A DNA stretch of 64,000 nt from Eleusine coracana subsp. coracana (GCA_032690845.1 CM064430.1:4884949-4948948); one strand, 5' to 3'. Positions 1 through 12,700 are shown, counted from the stretch's first letter. The notes: generated from the sequence alone by a model not told the origin. Translations and numbers: made by a program.

Positions 1-2215
1 TTGGTATTTAATTATATTAGAATGAGACAAAAATTAATATTAGCTAGATTAAGCCATATTATAATTTTTTTAAAAACTTATAATCTGATTTATAGAAACT
101 GACATAAAAACTGGATTATTTGGAGACCATTCAGTTTCTTAAAATAATAGAGGGTTCAAACAAGACGAAGTAATAAATATAAACTAAGAACATAACTCAT
201 TCTATAACTTCTAAACTAAATGACAACAAATTTATTAAGCCTTATTAGATAATGATTAGACAATGCGTTGATACAGTAAATTCTCGTAACGATAACTTAA
301 TTGAGTTAATAAAATCATCTTATAAATTAATCTTTAACTATATAATTAGTTTTATATTTAATTACTCTATTTAATATTTGAATAATTAATATAACAACAC
401 TAAGGCTGACCGCACCGGTAACCATCATACGTTCCTGAGGAACGTTTAGCAAAAAGAATTGCTGCATCGGTCTTCTCTGTGCGGTCCGCACAGTGGTGTA
501 AGGCCTCGCATTCGCCAAATCCAGTGGAATAGGGGAGGCACACTATGGTGTGGGGCTCGCGCCTCCTCCCGCCATCCCCATCGCAAAGGAGTGCGGTGTC
601 GTCAGGAGGACAGAAAGAGGGCGTGCGGCGTTCGCTCCGGGAGAGAGATGGCGTATGCTCGTCCGCCGATGGGTGGGTGAGGTAGGAGAGATTAGGGAGG
701 GAGGGAGGAAAGAGAGAGAGAGAGAGAGAGAGGAGAGAAAAAGAGAGGGGGAGAGGCTACCGTGTGGATCCTACAGAAGGGTAATTATGATAGAGGATGA
801 AATATAGAATATAAAGTGTTGTGGTTACAAAATCCAACATATATATTATGGGCGATATCAACCCGAAGAGCTGGCAAAGCTAGAGGAAGAATACAACTAG
901 CCAAGAAGAGAAGGAGCCGACATCAATTAATTAACCCCCTTCATGACCTCTAAGGTCTTGTATTTATAGAAAGGGGAGAAGAGGGGAATCCCTCTTCTAC
1001 CCTCGACGTATTACAAATCACTATTTTACCCTTGGTAGAGGTATAAGTACATAAATGACTTTAGGGTTACAATTGGACCAAAAGACTACATGGGCCAAAC
1101 ATGAGGTAACTGAGTCCATGAGGAGAAACAATGAGTTCCTTGAATCCTAGCTCCAATATAAAGGGTGCGGAAAAAAAAGATGCAGAGAAAAGAATATTGT
1201 TGACCAGAACAAATAGAGAATAAATTTAAATGATCATGAGTGGAGATAGCCTAAAATTTAGATCCTATAAAACAAACACATCGGTTGGTCACGGAGGCCA
1301 CGGAGGAGTATCATAAATTGGATTTTTTTTTCTTTGTGTCATCAATCATTGGCCCTGACAGCATACCAGGATGATGGATATGCATCTTCGGATTTTTGAA
1401 TTTGTTTTTGGATGTGTGTGTGAACTGAATTTCTACGGGCGGATACATGCGAACGCATTGTTTCTTTCCAAAATACTCCTCTGTTGGGGTTAGGTTTCCA
1501 GGTAGAATTTTAAATTGCTGATGATGCGCGATCTCAGTGACACCCAAGTGTCATGCACCTTATATTATTATGCTACGACGACAGTGCGTAACTATAGGTC
1601 ACGTCTATGCTCGAAATTTTCCACGGAACGATCCCTCAGACAGCGTTCACATCTCATGTCCCAGTTAATTATTGAAAAGGCAATCCACATGTAATGTATA
1701 TATAAGATATAATAAACTGGATCCACCGTATCCTTTTAATCAGTTCAATGCCACGGCAGTGGTTTCGCGGTACCTTTCGATGATGTGCCTATTTTTTCAT
1801 GTTGCCAATTGCGGATACCACTTCGAAACAAAGTACTTAGTCAAAGTTTTCTCTTACATCTAAAATATGCCTCGTCTTGCAACATCAGTGTCAAAAGAAG
1901 ATATACTAAATAATTAAAAGGCACTGATCGCTGTTTGCCGTACACCTTTGTGTTGCAAAGATAAAATCGTTATAAAAAAGGAAATACCCAACTGATTTTT
2001 TTTCTTTTGTAATCGACCGAAATTTGTTGTTACAAAACATACGCAACTTAAAAGATGGTATCAATAGACTTACCTAAGAGGTAGTTTCTGCCTTCCTGAA
2101 ATTAAAGCCGTTACCAAACAACAATACAAAAAGAATTAAGCTTAGCATATGGTTACATGCCTTTCTGCCTTATTATAGCATAGGAACTCTAATGATCTTC
2201 TATAGTGTGTGGCAC
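1..2215. other. Intergenic, no gene recognised
   Basis: AT-rich at both ends with a GC-rich patch at about 400-700. No reading frame here has a recognisable domain, and the few short frames are not supported by splice signals. A purine-rich (AG)n tract follows the GC patch. The patch could be part of a decayed transposon, but no terminal repeats were found. Confidence 0.6.
710..733. repeat. (AG)n microsatellite
   Basis: An uninterrupted run of AG dinucleotides inside a longer purine-rich stretch (about 690-760). Simple-sequence repeat with no other signal. Confidence 0.85.
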
Positions 2216-2417
2216 AGGGTTTTAATAACTGGCGAAAACTGATCGGTTATCTCGGTTAACCGAATAACCGGTCCCGGCCGGTTGCGCTAACCGGCCGGTT
2301 AATCCACGAAAACCGGACATAGTTACTGTAGCAGATGGTTAATCGGTCGATTTCTTCGATTAACCGGCCGGTTTTTGGCTGAACCGAGCTGGCTGATTTC
2401 TCTGGTTATTTCAACCT
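2216..2417 (-). repeat. ACCGG-rich dispersed repeat, copy 1
   Basis: About 200 bp dominated by CCGG/AACCGG words. It aligns in reverse orientation with 29258-29460 and 58715-58873: shared blocks include GTTACTGTAG, ACCGAGCTGGC and a terminal AGGTTTT-like end. Size and multicopy nature suggest a MITE. The superfamily is not clear because the termini are worn. Confidence 0.6.
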
Positions 2418-3281
2418 TTTTGTGGCATATAACAGAGTCTCAAATGCGGGCATAAAGAGAAATTCTGTTACAAAGTTTGGTAGCACTTGTGTGTATAGAT
2501 CAAAGATGGCACATGGCTAGTTCCGTACTCTGTTGCAAGCCTCCATATTCTATTTTTAGGGTTATATGCACATTACCAAGGCTAAAAGTCATGTCATATA
2601 TAGTAGTCTATTATGGTTTTATGTGAGGCTTTTAATAACTTTTCAGCATGCTATATATGACATGTACATAGGTGGGTGGGTTAATTATGTGTGTATTGCA
2701 ATGAAATGTCCTTTAAAAAATTGGATAGGGAAGGATAGCAAATGAAACACATTATCACATTTTTCTTTTAGGTTCAAAATATGATTGTTTTGTAAAGTTG
2801 TTAAAAAGTGCGCACATGTAGACACTGAAAGCCCGCTAATACTATAATATCAAATGCACATATAAATGAAAAGTTAAAAACTAGACAAAGGAAGCACTCC
2901 TGTTCTCTTGACACAGTCAAATACTATATGCCTTTGATTGCTATCCATTTATATGGTAAAACTATTCACAGATAAAAAATAAACATATGACAAACTGTAG
3001 AAAAAAGAAAAGGTATAAAAGATGGCCACAAAAGCCAGCACAAACTCCATATACAGACAAAATGGTTTGCAGTGAATCCTGGGTTCCAAAAACACAGGCT
3101 GTTGACTGGTGAGTCCTCCCAGCAGTGAAAAACTGATAACTGAAGCCCGAAAAAAGAAAAGCAGTTCACATAACCAAACAAAATCCACGTTGTTTCCTCC
3201 CGGCACTTGTCTTCTTCCAGTGGAGCAAATGGCCATGCCACCGCTCCTTCGGCCGCCACAATTATGCATTTCCACTTCCTT
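2418..3281. other. Intergenic / upstream region of the CVIL-box gene
   Basis: AT-rich sequence with no supported gene. The last 100 bases become pyrimidine-rich and lead into the TATA-like box of the next gene. Confidence 0.5.
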
Positions 3282-3289
3282 CTATAAGA
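3282..3289 (+). promoter_or_regulatory. TATA-like box (CTATAAGA)
   Basis: A TATA-like octamer about 600 bp upstream of the ATG at 3886. It is followed by a pyrimidine-rich leader typical of plant 5'UTRs, including a CT microsatellite at about 3541-3558. If used, the leader is unusually long, so it may contain an unrecognised 5'UTR intron. Position-based inference. Confidence 0.35.
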
Positions 3290-3885
3290 CCACCTAGTCT
3301 TTATCCTTTCCTTCCACTTCATCCCCCTCTCTCCACTCCTCTCCATCAAGAATTCCACCTGCACAAGTGAGATTCGTGCGATTTTTGCTGGGTTTCTTGT
3401 GGGGCAGGCTGCGAGGCCAGGCAAAGCAGCAGCAAAAGTTGCGATCTTTATCGGCTGGATTCCTCTCCCCGCTTCCTCTCTCTCCTTCCCCTTTGTGCTT
3501 CGTTGTTTAGAGACCCCACTTGCCTATCTCCCCCTCTCTGTCTCTCTCTCTCTCTCTCATCCACCTTCCAACTTCTCCTGGTCCCTGAAAAAAAGGAGAT
3601 CTTTTGGTGCAAGATTCGATCTGTTACCGCCGGGTTGCTGCGCAAGGATTTGCTCCTTTCTTGTTCTGTTTACTGGCCGGTTTAGCTTGTTGTTTTCTCA
3701 GGCTGCTGTAGTTCTTGGTCCCTGCTCAGATTGAGGTGGTGAATGCTTGTTCCTAGCTTGGTATTGCTGTTTCTGAAGCGATCCGCGGTAACTTCTGTGG
3801 GCGGTGGCCTTCCTTGATTCGACCCCTTGGGAGATTTGGTTGATGTGGTGGATTCTCCCGGAGCTCAGTTCCCCAATTCGCCATT

Positions 3886-6117
3886 TTGATGAGGAGTTCG
3901 TACGACTGTGAGAGCAACTGCGCTCCTCCCTTGTGCTACCTTCCCTGCCTCCCCAAATCCAAAGAAGATGCAGGTAGCGATCCTGTCCCTGGGCCCCCGA
4001 GCCCCGCCGCAGTCGCGGAGGAGAAGCCACCTCTGGTCCAGAAGATTGAAGCGGCGGCGGCCGGCGGCAACGATGAGGACGATTACAAGGAGGTGCCTGT
4101 GGCTCCCAAGAGTAGCCTAAAGAGGGCTGATTGTGCCGACAACAAGAATGTGGTGAAAGGCAATGTGAAGTGGATGGACTTGCTGGGGAAGGATCTCACA
4201 CAGGTCAAAGAATTTGAGCCAAGGTATGTGATGTGTTCTTGCCATGTTTCTTTACTAGTACTGTCATAGTTTAAATTGAGGGTGAATCTGGTGTCGCGTA
4301 GAGCGGAATAGGGAGTATGTTTGACATGTGATGTGTATGATCATCTTTAGGTAGAATTTATATTTAGGCCTGCCGGTGGACATGTGGAATGCCCCGGATC
4401 TCTAGAAGAATGTTCTGGTCTTAGGTCACCACCGGCGCACATTTGCTTAAGTCACGGTCACTCGCAGCTGTGTTACATTAGGAAACCACTATCTCTTCTT
4501 AAAGTCAATGGTTGTCAGATGCCTCATGACCCTTGGTAATGGTGGCCATCTTTTGTTGTTCCAAGGTGGTGGGTGCATTGTATAAGAATGGGTAAGGCAT
4601 TGTGTAGTTTACAATTTTACTATATTTTGACCTTGGTTGTAGTGTGTAATTATACTGCAATAAGCTTGTTATATTATCTGATTACCGAGAAATCGAATGG
4701 TCGAGATTGTGCTCTACCTATGTGATGATTTGCAGTAACCTGGCCATCTGCTTCCCATTTGGTTGGCTCCCTAAGCATCCTAACTGCAATTTGCTTTTTC
4801 TTCCCAGTGCGTCCAGCTTTCTTGAACACATCAAGGAAGCATAATCAAACATTTAATGTTCTTTGTCGCTACCTAGAATCAGGTCAATCCACTTGAGTAA
4901 CTTGAGGCCTTGTTTCCTTACTTGTTTACTTTGCTCCAGAAAAGCTTGCTAGCTACTCTGAGCTTGTGATTGCCTTGGGTATCTAAAATGCAAACTGGAA
5001 ACTCCATTCTGCTAGTTCTATTTTTTCATTCTAGAAGTGTATCTGTGCGCTAGTCATAAGGCATCATATAATTTAGGGCATGTTTAGATGTCTTGTCGCA
5101 GTTTACATTGTTTGACTGGGCAAAACCTCGAACATTTGGGTCGCTTGCTTGCTACCTTGGGCCTTGAGCTTTCAAGGAAATTCTTTGTCAGGCCAGGCGA
5201 GCTGCATCCACACTCTGTTGCTGGCAAGGGGTAGCCTTGTCAAGTGAAGTGAAGGGAGCTAGACGGACAAGCTTACCAAACAAGCCCTGTAGGGTAATCT
5301 TTGTGAAATCTTGGTCAAGTACATCCGTGAATGAAATGTCCTGAGTGTGCTTTTGAAGTAATTGATAATGCATCTGCTAAAAGAGCTACCTAATAATACT
5401 TCCTGCATCCACCTACCTAGCTATTTTCTGAAATTGCAATCATATTGTATTTGCAAACACGTAATGTTTATATATTAAGCTACAATCTTTTTTATTGTTT
5501 CCATGTGAAGAAGAGGTCTCACTGAGATTTTCTGCAATAAATCTGCAGCTTGCAATGTGGTTGATTGAATATGACCTTGTGATAATCCTTTTTAAGAATA
5601 ACTAAAATACATAGCTGCAAACCAATCAAACTTTCATTCCAAGTCAGCACATACCTTTTTATAAGAAATGAAATCTCAATCAGGACACTTGAGCCTTCAT
5701 TTTCAGTTGGTCATTCTGCTATGAGTTGCTTCCAGCTGCCTTTATAGGACCATACATCTATGATTGGATAAGCTGATTATTGATTCCCATTCCCACATTA
5801 AAACCTAGTAACGATGCACTAGCACGATGTTTCAAACATCATTTTCATTCGTCTGCTACTGCTTTGATGCTTACTGCCCCGTATCATTGTCATTCACCTG
5901 ATACTCCATTGCCCTTCTTTTGTTAGTACATTCGATCCTTGTCAGTGGTGTAGTTGTTTCTAGTTTTTCCACAGTAGTATTGACTGCTCTGCTTTTACTA
6001 TCAGAATGGCATATCTAGTCTTGAATCACTGACGCTTACACAATATTTCTTCCATGCAGCGAATCTGGAGACTCTGACGATGACGATGCCAGCCCCTGCA
6101 CCTGTGTTATCCTATGA
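3886..6117 (+). CDS. Small conserved plant protein with C-terminal CVIL prenylation box
   Basis: Two exons, 3886-4223 and 6060-6117, separated by a 1.8-kb GT-AG intron. The join is in phase (AG + C gives Ser) and encodes 131 aa. The N-terminus is Cys-rich (MRSSYDCESNCAPPLCYLPC). A basic KSSLKRA segment follows, then a conserved-looking KWMDLLGKDLTQVKEFEP block, then an acidic ESGDSDDDD run. The protein ends in Cys-Val-Ile-Leu. A CaaX box ending in Leu is the known preference of geranylgeranyltransferase I, so the product is probably lipid-anchored to membranes; the N-terminal cysteines could also be acylated. The biochemical function is unknown to me. The second exon is only 58 bp and easy to miss, and a model that reads through the donor loses the lipid anchor. 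The start is the first ATG of the open frame after an in-frame upstream stop. Confidence 0.82.
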
Positions 6118-6589
6118 GACCAGAGACCTCCACTGTAAATTCTGTGAAAAGAAAACCAAACAAAACATGACAGGATTGTCAGAGTAAGCGATTAGTCATT
6201 GTCAGTAGAGAGAACTAGAGCGCGCCCCGTTGCTGTTGTGTCGGTGTCTGGATGCCTTGTCTTGTCTGTTTTATCATCAGCTTCAACTGTAAAATGCTGT
6301 TCAAAATGCATAGATTTAGAAGATTTGTCTCCCAAATCTGTCGTTTCTTCTTCGTGCGGTACCAAGCGCGACTCTTTAGCAAATTGATTGTGTTTGACCA
6401 ATACCTTTTCCTATCGACGAGCTGAGCGGATGAGCCTGAGTTGTAGTTGACCCGGGCCGACTTATAGCTCTAACGGGCTGAGCTGGGCTGGGAAAATTTT
6501 CCATTTGGGCCTGGGGAGCAAGACAAACACATTCATGGACCCACTGTTCAGAGAGGCACAAGCAAGCCCCAGCCCAACAAGCGACAAAC

Positions 6590-6599
6590 CACGTGGGCC
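6590..6599 (+). promoter_or_regulatory. G-box overlapping site II-like element
   Basis: CACGTG (6590-6595) runs directly into TGGGCC (6594-6599), about 175 bp upstream of the transporter ATG. CACGTG is the bZIP/bHLH core and TGGGCY is the plant site II core. Use by this gene is inferred from position only. Confidence 0.45.
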
Positions 6600-6770
6600 C
6601 AACGTGATAGAGAGACATCGGGCAGATGTTACCGCTTCGTTTAGCTGCACCAAATCTAGCTTTCCCACTTCGTCGGGCCCGGACATTGCGCTCTCCGTCT
6701 CCGGCCACCTTCTCCGCCGCGCCCCGCCGGCCTCGCCCGACACTGTGCCGCCACCTCGGGACCGCGAGCG

Positions 6771-9700
6771 ATGGCCTCCGGAAGCTTGGCCAGCCGCGAC
6801 CCGTACGACGAGGAGGCAGCTGTCCGCCGGCCCCTCGAGCTCGACGGCCGCGACGCCGCCGTTTCCGCGTCGTCCTCATCCTCTGATTACCTTCCTGGTA
6901 AGCTCACTGCTCTCTTCCCTGCGGATGTAGACGTCTAATTGCGAGGGATCTGGTGTCAGAATGGGGAAATCTTATCCCGCTGTTGGATTTTGTGTTGTAG
7001 AAGAGAGATCGAGCTGAATTGGTGAGAGGAGATGGAGACGGAGGCTGCGCTTAGCCGTGTAGCATGTTGAGGACTCCGAGCGCTAGCTTCGTGACTGTTT
7101 GATTGCTGATTTTTGCAATGTAGTTGCTGGCTTGCTGTGAGATAGGTGAACTTTTCTGATGCATCACCAGAGTCTCTAGTTGCTGTTGAATTTTGTGTTG
7201 TAGAAGAGGGATCAAGCTGAATTGGTGAGAGGAGATGGAGACGGAGGTTGCGCTTAGCCGTTTAGCATGTTGAGGACTCCGAGCGCTAGCTTTGTGACTG
7301 TTTGATTGCTGATTTTTGCAATGTAGTTGCTGGCTTGCTGTGAGCTAGGTGAACTTTTCTGATGCATCACCAGATTCTCTAGTTGCTGTCATGCCTAATG
7401 CGTAGCAACGGGGGCACATCCACAGCATGTGCAAAAAAATGAATATCGGGTTTTGGCTGCTGTGCTGGACTGTAGATCAATCTAGTTATAGTAGGACGGT
7501 GACAATAGTTTATGTTCATGGGCTGTGCAGTTTTTACATGGTTAACCATATGCATATGCTTTGCCTCTGGAACAAGATGATCTTTAGTGCTCATTCCTAT
7601 CATTGTATCTATTGTAGGAAGTGTTGTGCCTAGACATCTAGCAAGCTCAGCGAAAGGTGATACAAGTAATAAGTACTATGACGAGTGGCGGCAGTGTACT
7701 ACAGATGATGTGCGCAAGAGCAAATCCGGGTCAAGATACTTCACGGCGTTTGGGGTGGACCTTTCCCCTGATAATACGGCAGTTGCCATCGTATACTTTG
7801 TGCAAGGGGTTTTAGGTCTTGCTCGACTTGCTGTGAGCTTTTACTTAAAGGATGATCTTCATCTCGATCCAGCTGAGGCATGTAGTTCTTGTCTTTTCTT
7901 TTCTGACCTACATGCATTGCTTTTCCCTTTGAATTTAGATATTAGCTCAGGTTTCGTGCTTGCAACAATCTCTTGTAAATAATGAGAAGTAGTAAATGAC
8001 TAAGATGGTTTATTCTTATGTAGACTGCAGTTATATCTGGTTTCTCATCCTTGCCATGGTTGATCAAGCCCCTCTATGGATTTATAAGGTCCATAAGAGT
8101 CCCCAAATGTATTTCTTTCTCTAGTTGATTTTGTATACTTGATTAAAATTTCTCTTCTCTCAACTTTCAGTGATTCGATTCCACTCTTTGGATATAAACG
8201 AAGGTCATACCTTATTCTCTCAGGGTTCCTTGGAGCTCTTTCCTGGAGTTTCATGGCCACAGTAGTAAACAGTAAATACAGTGCTGCATTCTCTATTCTT
8301 CTTGGGTCACTCTCCGTGGCCTTCTCAGATGTTGTAAGTACAAAATAAATATTGCACACTCAGGTTATCTTTATCAATCCGTTATATTGATCATCAATGA
8401 TATTATATGCTATATATTTCGTTTGGTCAACATTCAAGCTTTGACAATTATTGTTCCAGTTGTCATTTTATTTCCGTGCTTTCCTTTCTTACTTATTTGC
8501 ATGCTAACAAATAAGCTTTCTGAATGTGACAAGTTGATTTACCCGCATATTGGGTTCTAAATTGCAGTGTATGCAGTCTGAGTAAAACTGTGATTGTTTT
8601 ACAGCAATAAGAACTGTTGATTTGTGTTAAAATATCTGACATCTCAATGCAGCTTACTAGATTAATACAGGTTTTTGAAAACTATTAATAAGTATGAAAA
8701 ATGAGAAGAATATTCAATGGTTAAAGGCCGTACCCAGTGCTGAGAGCTCCCGCACTGTGCGGGGTCTGGGGAAGGGTTTCAGCGGCAGGCCTTACCCCCG
8801 CCTGTGCAAATATCAGAAAAATACCTTATAGTCAAATACGTGCCAAATGGTATCTTCACCATTTCATTGATTTCTGTAGGGAAAAAAATATGTAGTCAAA
8901 TACTCAATAAATGAGTTCTGGACATTGATGCAATGATTATACCTAAAGGAAATCTCTTCATTGTGCTTTCGTACCTTGATGAAAAAATTCCTGCTCCATA
9001 TGTATTGAGCACAACAATAAGACAACTTTTTTGAGGCATCAACATGTATGCTTTTTCAATATATGGACATTATCCTTATTTTTGAACCGTAAGTGAGTGC
9101 ATAGTAGCTTAACACTTATATGATGCAACTTACTTAAAAGTATCCGAATTATTTTCTATAAATAAAATGTCACCATTCATTAAATACTAAATATTTGCAG
9201 TGTTTGAATGATGACAATGTAACAATTTTTGTAAGTAATTTGCTTCGAGATGTATCTCAATGACCATAGTGTAAACATGGCAGGTAGTGGATTCTATGGT
9301 TGTTGAGAGAGCTCGTGGCGAATCACAAAGTACATCTGGATCTCTCCAGTCATTGTGCTGGGGATCTTCTGCCTTCGGAGGAATTGTGAGTGCATACTTC
9401 AGTGGTTCACTTGTGGACGCTTATGGAGTAAGGTTTGTCTCGTAGTATCACTCAACCAACTTGCACAATATTCTTTTATGGTGCAGTCTGCTGATGAAAT
9501 TATTCATTTAATTGCAGATTTGTCTTTGGTGTTACAGCATTTCTGCCCCTGATGACATCTGCGGTTGCCGTTCTTGTAAATGAACACCGCGTACCTTCTG
9601 GGGAATGTAATATTTTACTCTCGGGTTCAGGATTCATTGAAAGCTCTAAGCAGCACGTCCGACAGCTATGGGTTTCAGTAAAGCAACCAAACATTTTCTT

Positions 9701-12700
9701 GCCTACCTTGTTTATATTCCTCTGGCAAGCAACACCACAGTCAGACTCTGCAATGTTTTTCTTCAAGTATGTATAAACCATTCTCCACAGTACCAGTATT
9801 AATTCTAGCAGACTATTGATTGCTTCTTCTTGCTTGCCTTTATTTGAGAAATTTCATTACCATAGTGTGTATTGCATATATAAAGGTAAAAAGAAGCATG
9901 AATCTACATAATAGAAACATTATGATTTGGGTTGTCTGAATCTTAAACATAATTTTATACATGATAACAAAGCAATTGTATTAATTGTTTTATTGGGTAT
10001 ACAACTTTAAAATACAATTGCTTGTTTCATTGTTGTGCGCATGATTAACTGGTGTGATGTGTGTAGTGATTAAATTGTTATGTCCTGTTACATTAATTTC
10101 AGCACAAATAAGCTTGGATTTACTCCAGAGTTTCTAGGGCGTGTAAAGCTTGTTACCTCTATTGCATCTCTACTTGGTGTCGGGCTCTACAACTATTTTT
10201 TGAAGGCAGTTCCTTTGAGGAAAATCTTTCTTGTGAATACCATCATTGGTTCAGCCCTGGGAATGACACAGGTCCTCATTCTGATATTTACCTTTTTTTT
10301 CAGCATAATTATGTGATGTTTACTTAATGGGGCAATTGCATGGTTGCCCTTACTTTGAACTCCAACTATGAATTTACCCCTACCTTTTCAACTTTGCATG
10401 GTTGTCCCTGTTTTTTGAAATTGAACTGTTTATTTTCCCCTCATATGCACTTCCATTAGGCAAGGTCAAATTAAGTGAACTAAAAAAAAGAAGCAGAAAA
10501 AGGAAAATGGCTTCAATGCCTCTCTACCTCTCTTCTTCCCCATGACGATCTCTTCCCAATTCCCCATTCACGAACATGAGGCGGCTCGGTTGGTGGGCGC
10601 GATTGGTGCTCAGCAGGGAGCAGGCGGGATGCGCATAGGGCGGGGCAGCTCAGCTCGGCAGAGGGAGCCAGTGGCGGAGGCAGAAATTTTGATATGGGTG
10701 TTCAAAAAATTTTGCATTGCAAAGAAGTTTAGTTTTTAACATTGCTCAAACACGAATTGATTGGGTAGGAAATTTTTTGAGCTGTTGAAAACAAATTTGA
10801 CATCAACTATGTATCATTCTCTTTGTTGAACCATAAGTGAATTGTCCACCCTTCCCCATCAGTTTAGGTTTTTGGGTGCAACTGGTCGGTGCATAGTAGC
10901 TTAACTTGGTATCGAGCTAGAGGTCTCGAGTTCAAGTCCTGGTGATCGCATTTTCCGCTGCGTCGCTCCTATTTCCACGTTTGCACCCCGAGGGAGCTGC
11001 ACGTGAGGGAGAGTGTTAACCATAAGTGAATTGCCCACCCTTCCCTATCAGCTTAGGCTTTTGGGTGCAACTGGTCGGTGCATAGTAGCTTAACATGGTA
11101 TCAGGCCGGAGGTCTTGAGTTCAAGTCCTGGCGACCGCATATTCCGCTGCGTCGCTTCTATTTCCACGTTAGCGTCCCGAGGGAGCTGCATGTGAGGGGG
11201 AGTGTTGAACCATAAGTGAATTGTCCACCCTTCCCCATTAGCTTAGGCTTTAGGGTGTAATTGGTTGGTGCATAGTAGCTTAACACTCTTCACTAATTCT
11301 TCAATATGTTATACTCCCTCCAGATTTAAATTGTTGACGTAGTTGATTTTTTTAGCTATGTTTGACCATTCGTCCTATTTAAAATATTTGTTCAAATATA
11401 CAAAATTATATGGTAGGTTTCAATTTTCTTTAGAGATAAAACAAATTGTAACAAAATATCTGATAGATTTTCAAATTTTTTGAATAAGATGAATGGTCAA
11501 ACATAACTAAAAAAGTCAATTGTGTCAACAATTTAAATCCGGAGGGAGTATTAACTATGCTTAGTCACTTATGTTTGGCCAAACGTCATGGGTGTTCAGC
11601 TGACCACCCTTGAACCATGGTGGCTCCACCACTGGAGGGAGCATGCGGGTGGTGGGTTGGCTCGGCACAGCGGAGGGAGCAGGCGGTGGGGTGGGACCAG
11701 CCAGCAGAGGGGTAGCTGGGCTCGACGGAGGGAGCAGGCTGCGTTGCATTGCCAGGACGTGCGCATAGTTGGGGCTGCTTGGCAGCAGCGCAAGGAGCAG
11801 GCACATGAGCGAACAGGCGGTGTTTGGTCGCGAGTTAGCAGAATGTTGTCAGAATTACTTCAAATTTTATTTGTAATTCAAATGAAATTTGGACAATTTC
11901 AAATTGAACACATTTTTTTTTCCCAAATATCAGTATTTAAAACTTATCATAATTAAATAGATTCAAGATTTAAAAAGTGTTTCGTATCAAAACATAGGCA
12001 ATCGTGCAAACTGTTAAGAAAAATAGGGGCGATGATGCAAGGGTATACATGTTTTTTACTGACTGATTTAACACCGTTAAGCCGCTGTAACAGAGTAAGG
12101 GTAAACGAACCAGTCAATTTCAAAAAGTAAGGGCAACCATGCAAAGTTGAAATACAGGGGTAAATTCGTAGTTGGAGTTCAAAGTAAGGGCAACCATGCA
12201 ATTGCCACTTACTTAATTGATACAATTTTGATCTATCCTAACAAACAGCGTTGTACATTTGTGTATTCAGGTTCTTCTTGTGACCGGGCTTAACCGGCAG
12301 TTTGGGATCAGTGATGAGTGGTTCTCCATTGGTGATTCTTTAATCATCACAGTCCTTGGTCAGGTATGCAACACTTGTAGACTACTGCAACTGCCTAATG
12401 ATCAAAAAATTCTTTTACATAACTTCGACGTGTTGAAAAGTTATGTTGATTGCGCAAAAAGTACATTCGCCAATGACCTTTTCCTGATGTAAAATCCATG
12501 AAACACGTCTGTTATGCACTCATAACTAAAACTGACCTGTTTTGAGGACTACATTGTCCGCTTTTGAGGAGAGCATTCTCATATGTTTGTGGTCCACAAT
12601 CATAGCATCAATTAGATATCAATGTAACTTTTGTGTTTTAAGATTTTCTCCTGATGTCAGTTACTTTTATCATAGTGCAGTCTTATGTTGCTTGAATCTT

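Larger units (their letters stand above)
10669..11634. mobile_element. hAT-type non-autonomous element nested in the MULE
   Basis: The ends are CAGTGGCGGAGGCAG (left) and, inverted, CAGTGGTGGAGCCACC (right). A perfect 8-bp TSD GAGGGAGC flanks it (10661-10668 and 11635-11642). An 8-bp TSD with CAGNGGCGG-type ends fits the hAT superfamily. No transposase is present. It carries two later insertions, a TRIM and a Stowaway-like MITE. A related, shorter copy at 52972-53233 lacks the TRIM. Confidence 0.85.
10329..12208. mobile_element. Non-autonomous MULE with about 100-bp TIRs, in transporter intron 7
   Basis: The left end (GGGGCAATTGCATGG...) and right end (inverted, GTGGCAATTGCATGG...) form imperfect inverted repeats of about 100 bp. 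Both continue through a TTGCCCTTACTTTGAACTCC block. A perfect 9-bp target-site duplication TTACTTAAT flanks it (10320-10328 and 12209-12217). Long TIRs with a 9-bp TSD are diagnostic of Mutator-like elements. No transposase frame is present. The interior is GC-rich, Pack-MULE-like sequence now split by a hAT-type insertion. The element lies in an intron of the transporter and leaves both splice sites intact. Confidence 0.85.

Noticed and set aside
3399..3734. 111-codon frame upstream of the CVIL-box gene
   Set aside because: Lies in the pyrimidine-rich leader with CT repeat; overlapping frames on both strands and no domain. Probably 5'UTR.
10940..11160. GAGTTCAAGTCC resembling a tRNA B box, suggesting a tRNA or SINE
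   Set aside because: The LTR-PBS-PPT-LTR order and the CTCTT TSD explain the sequence as a TRIM; no cloverleaf can be formed.
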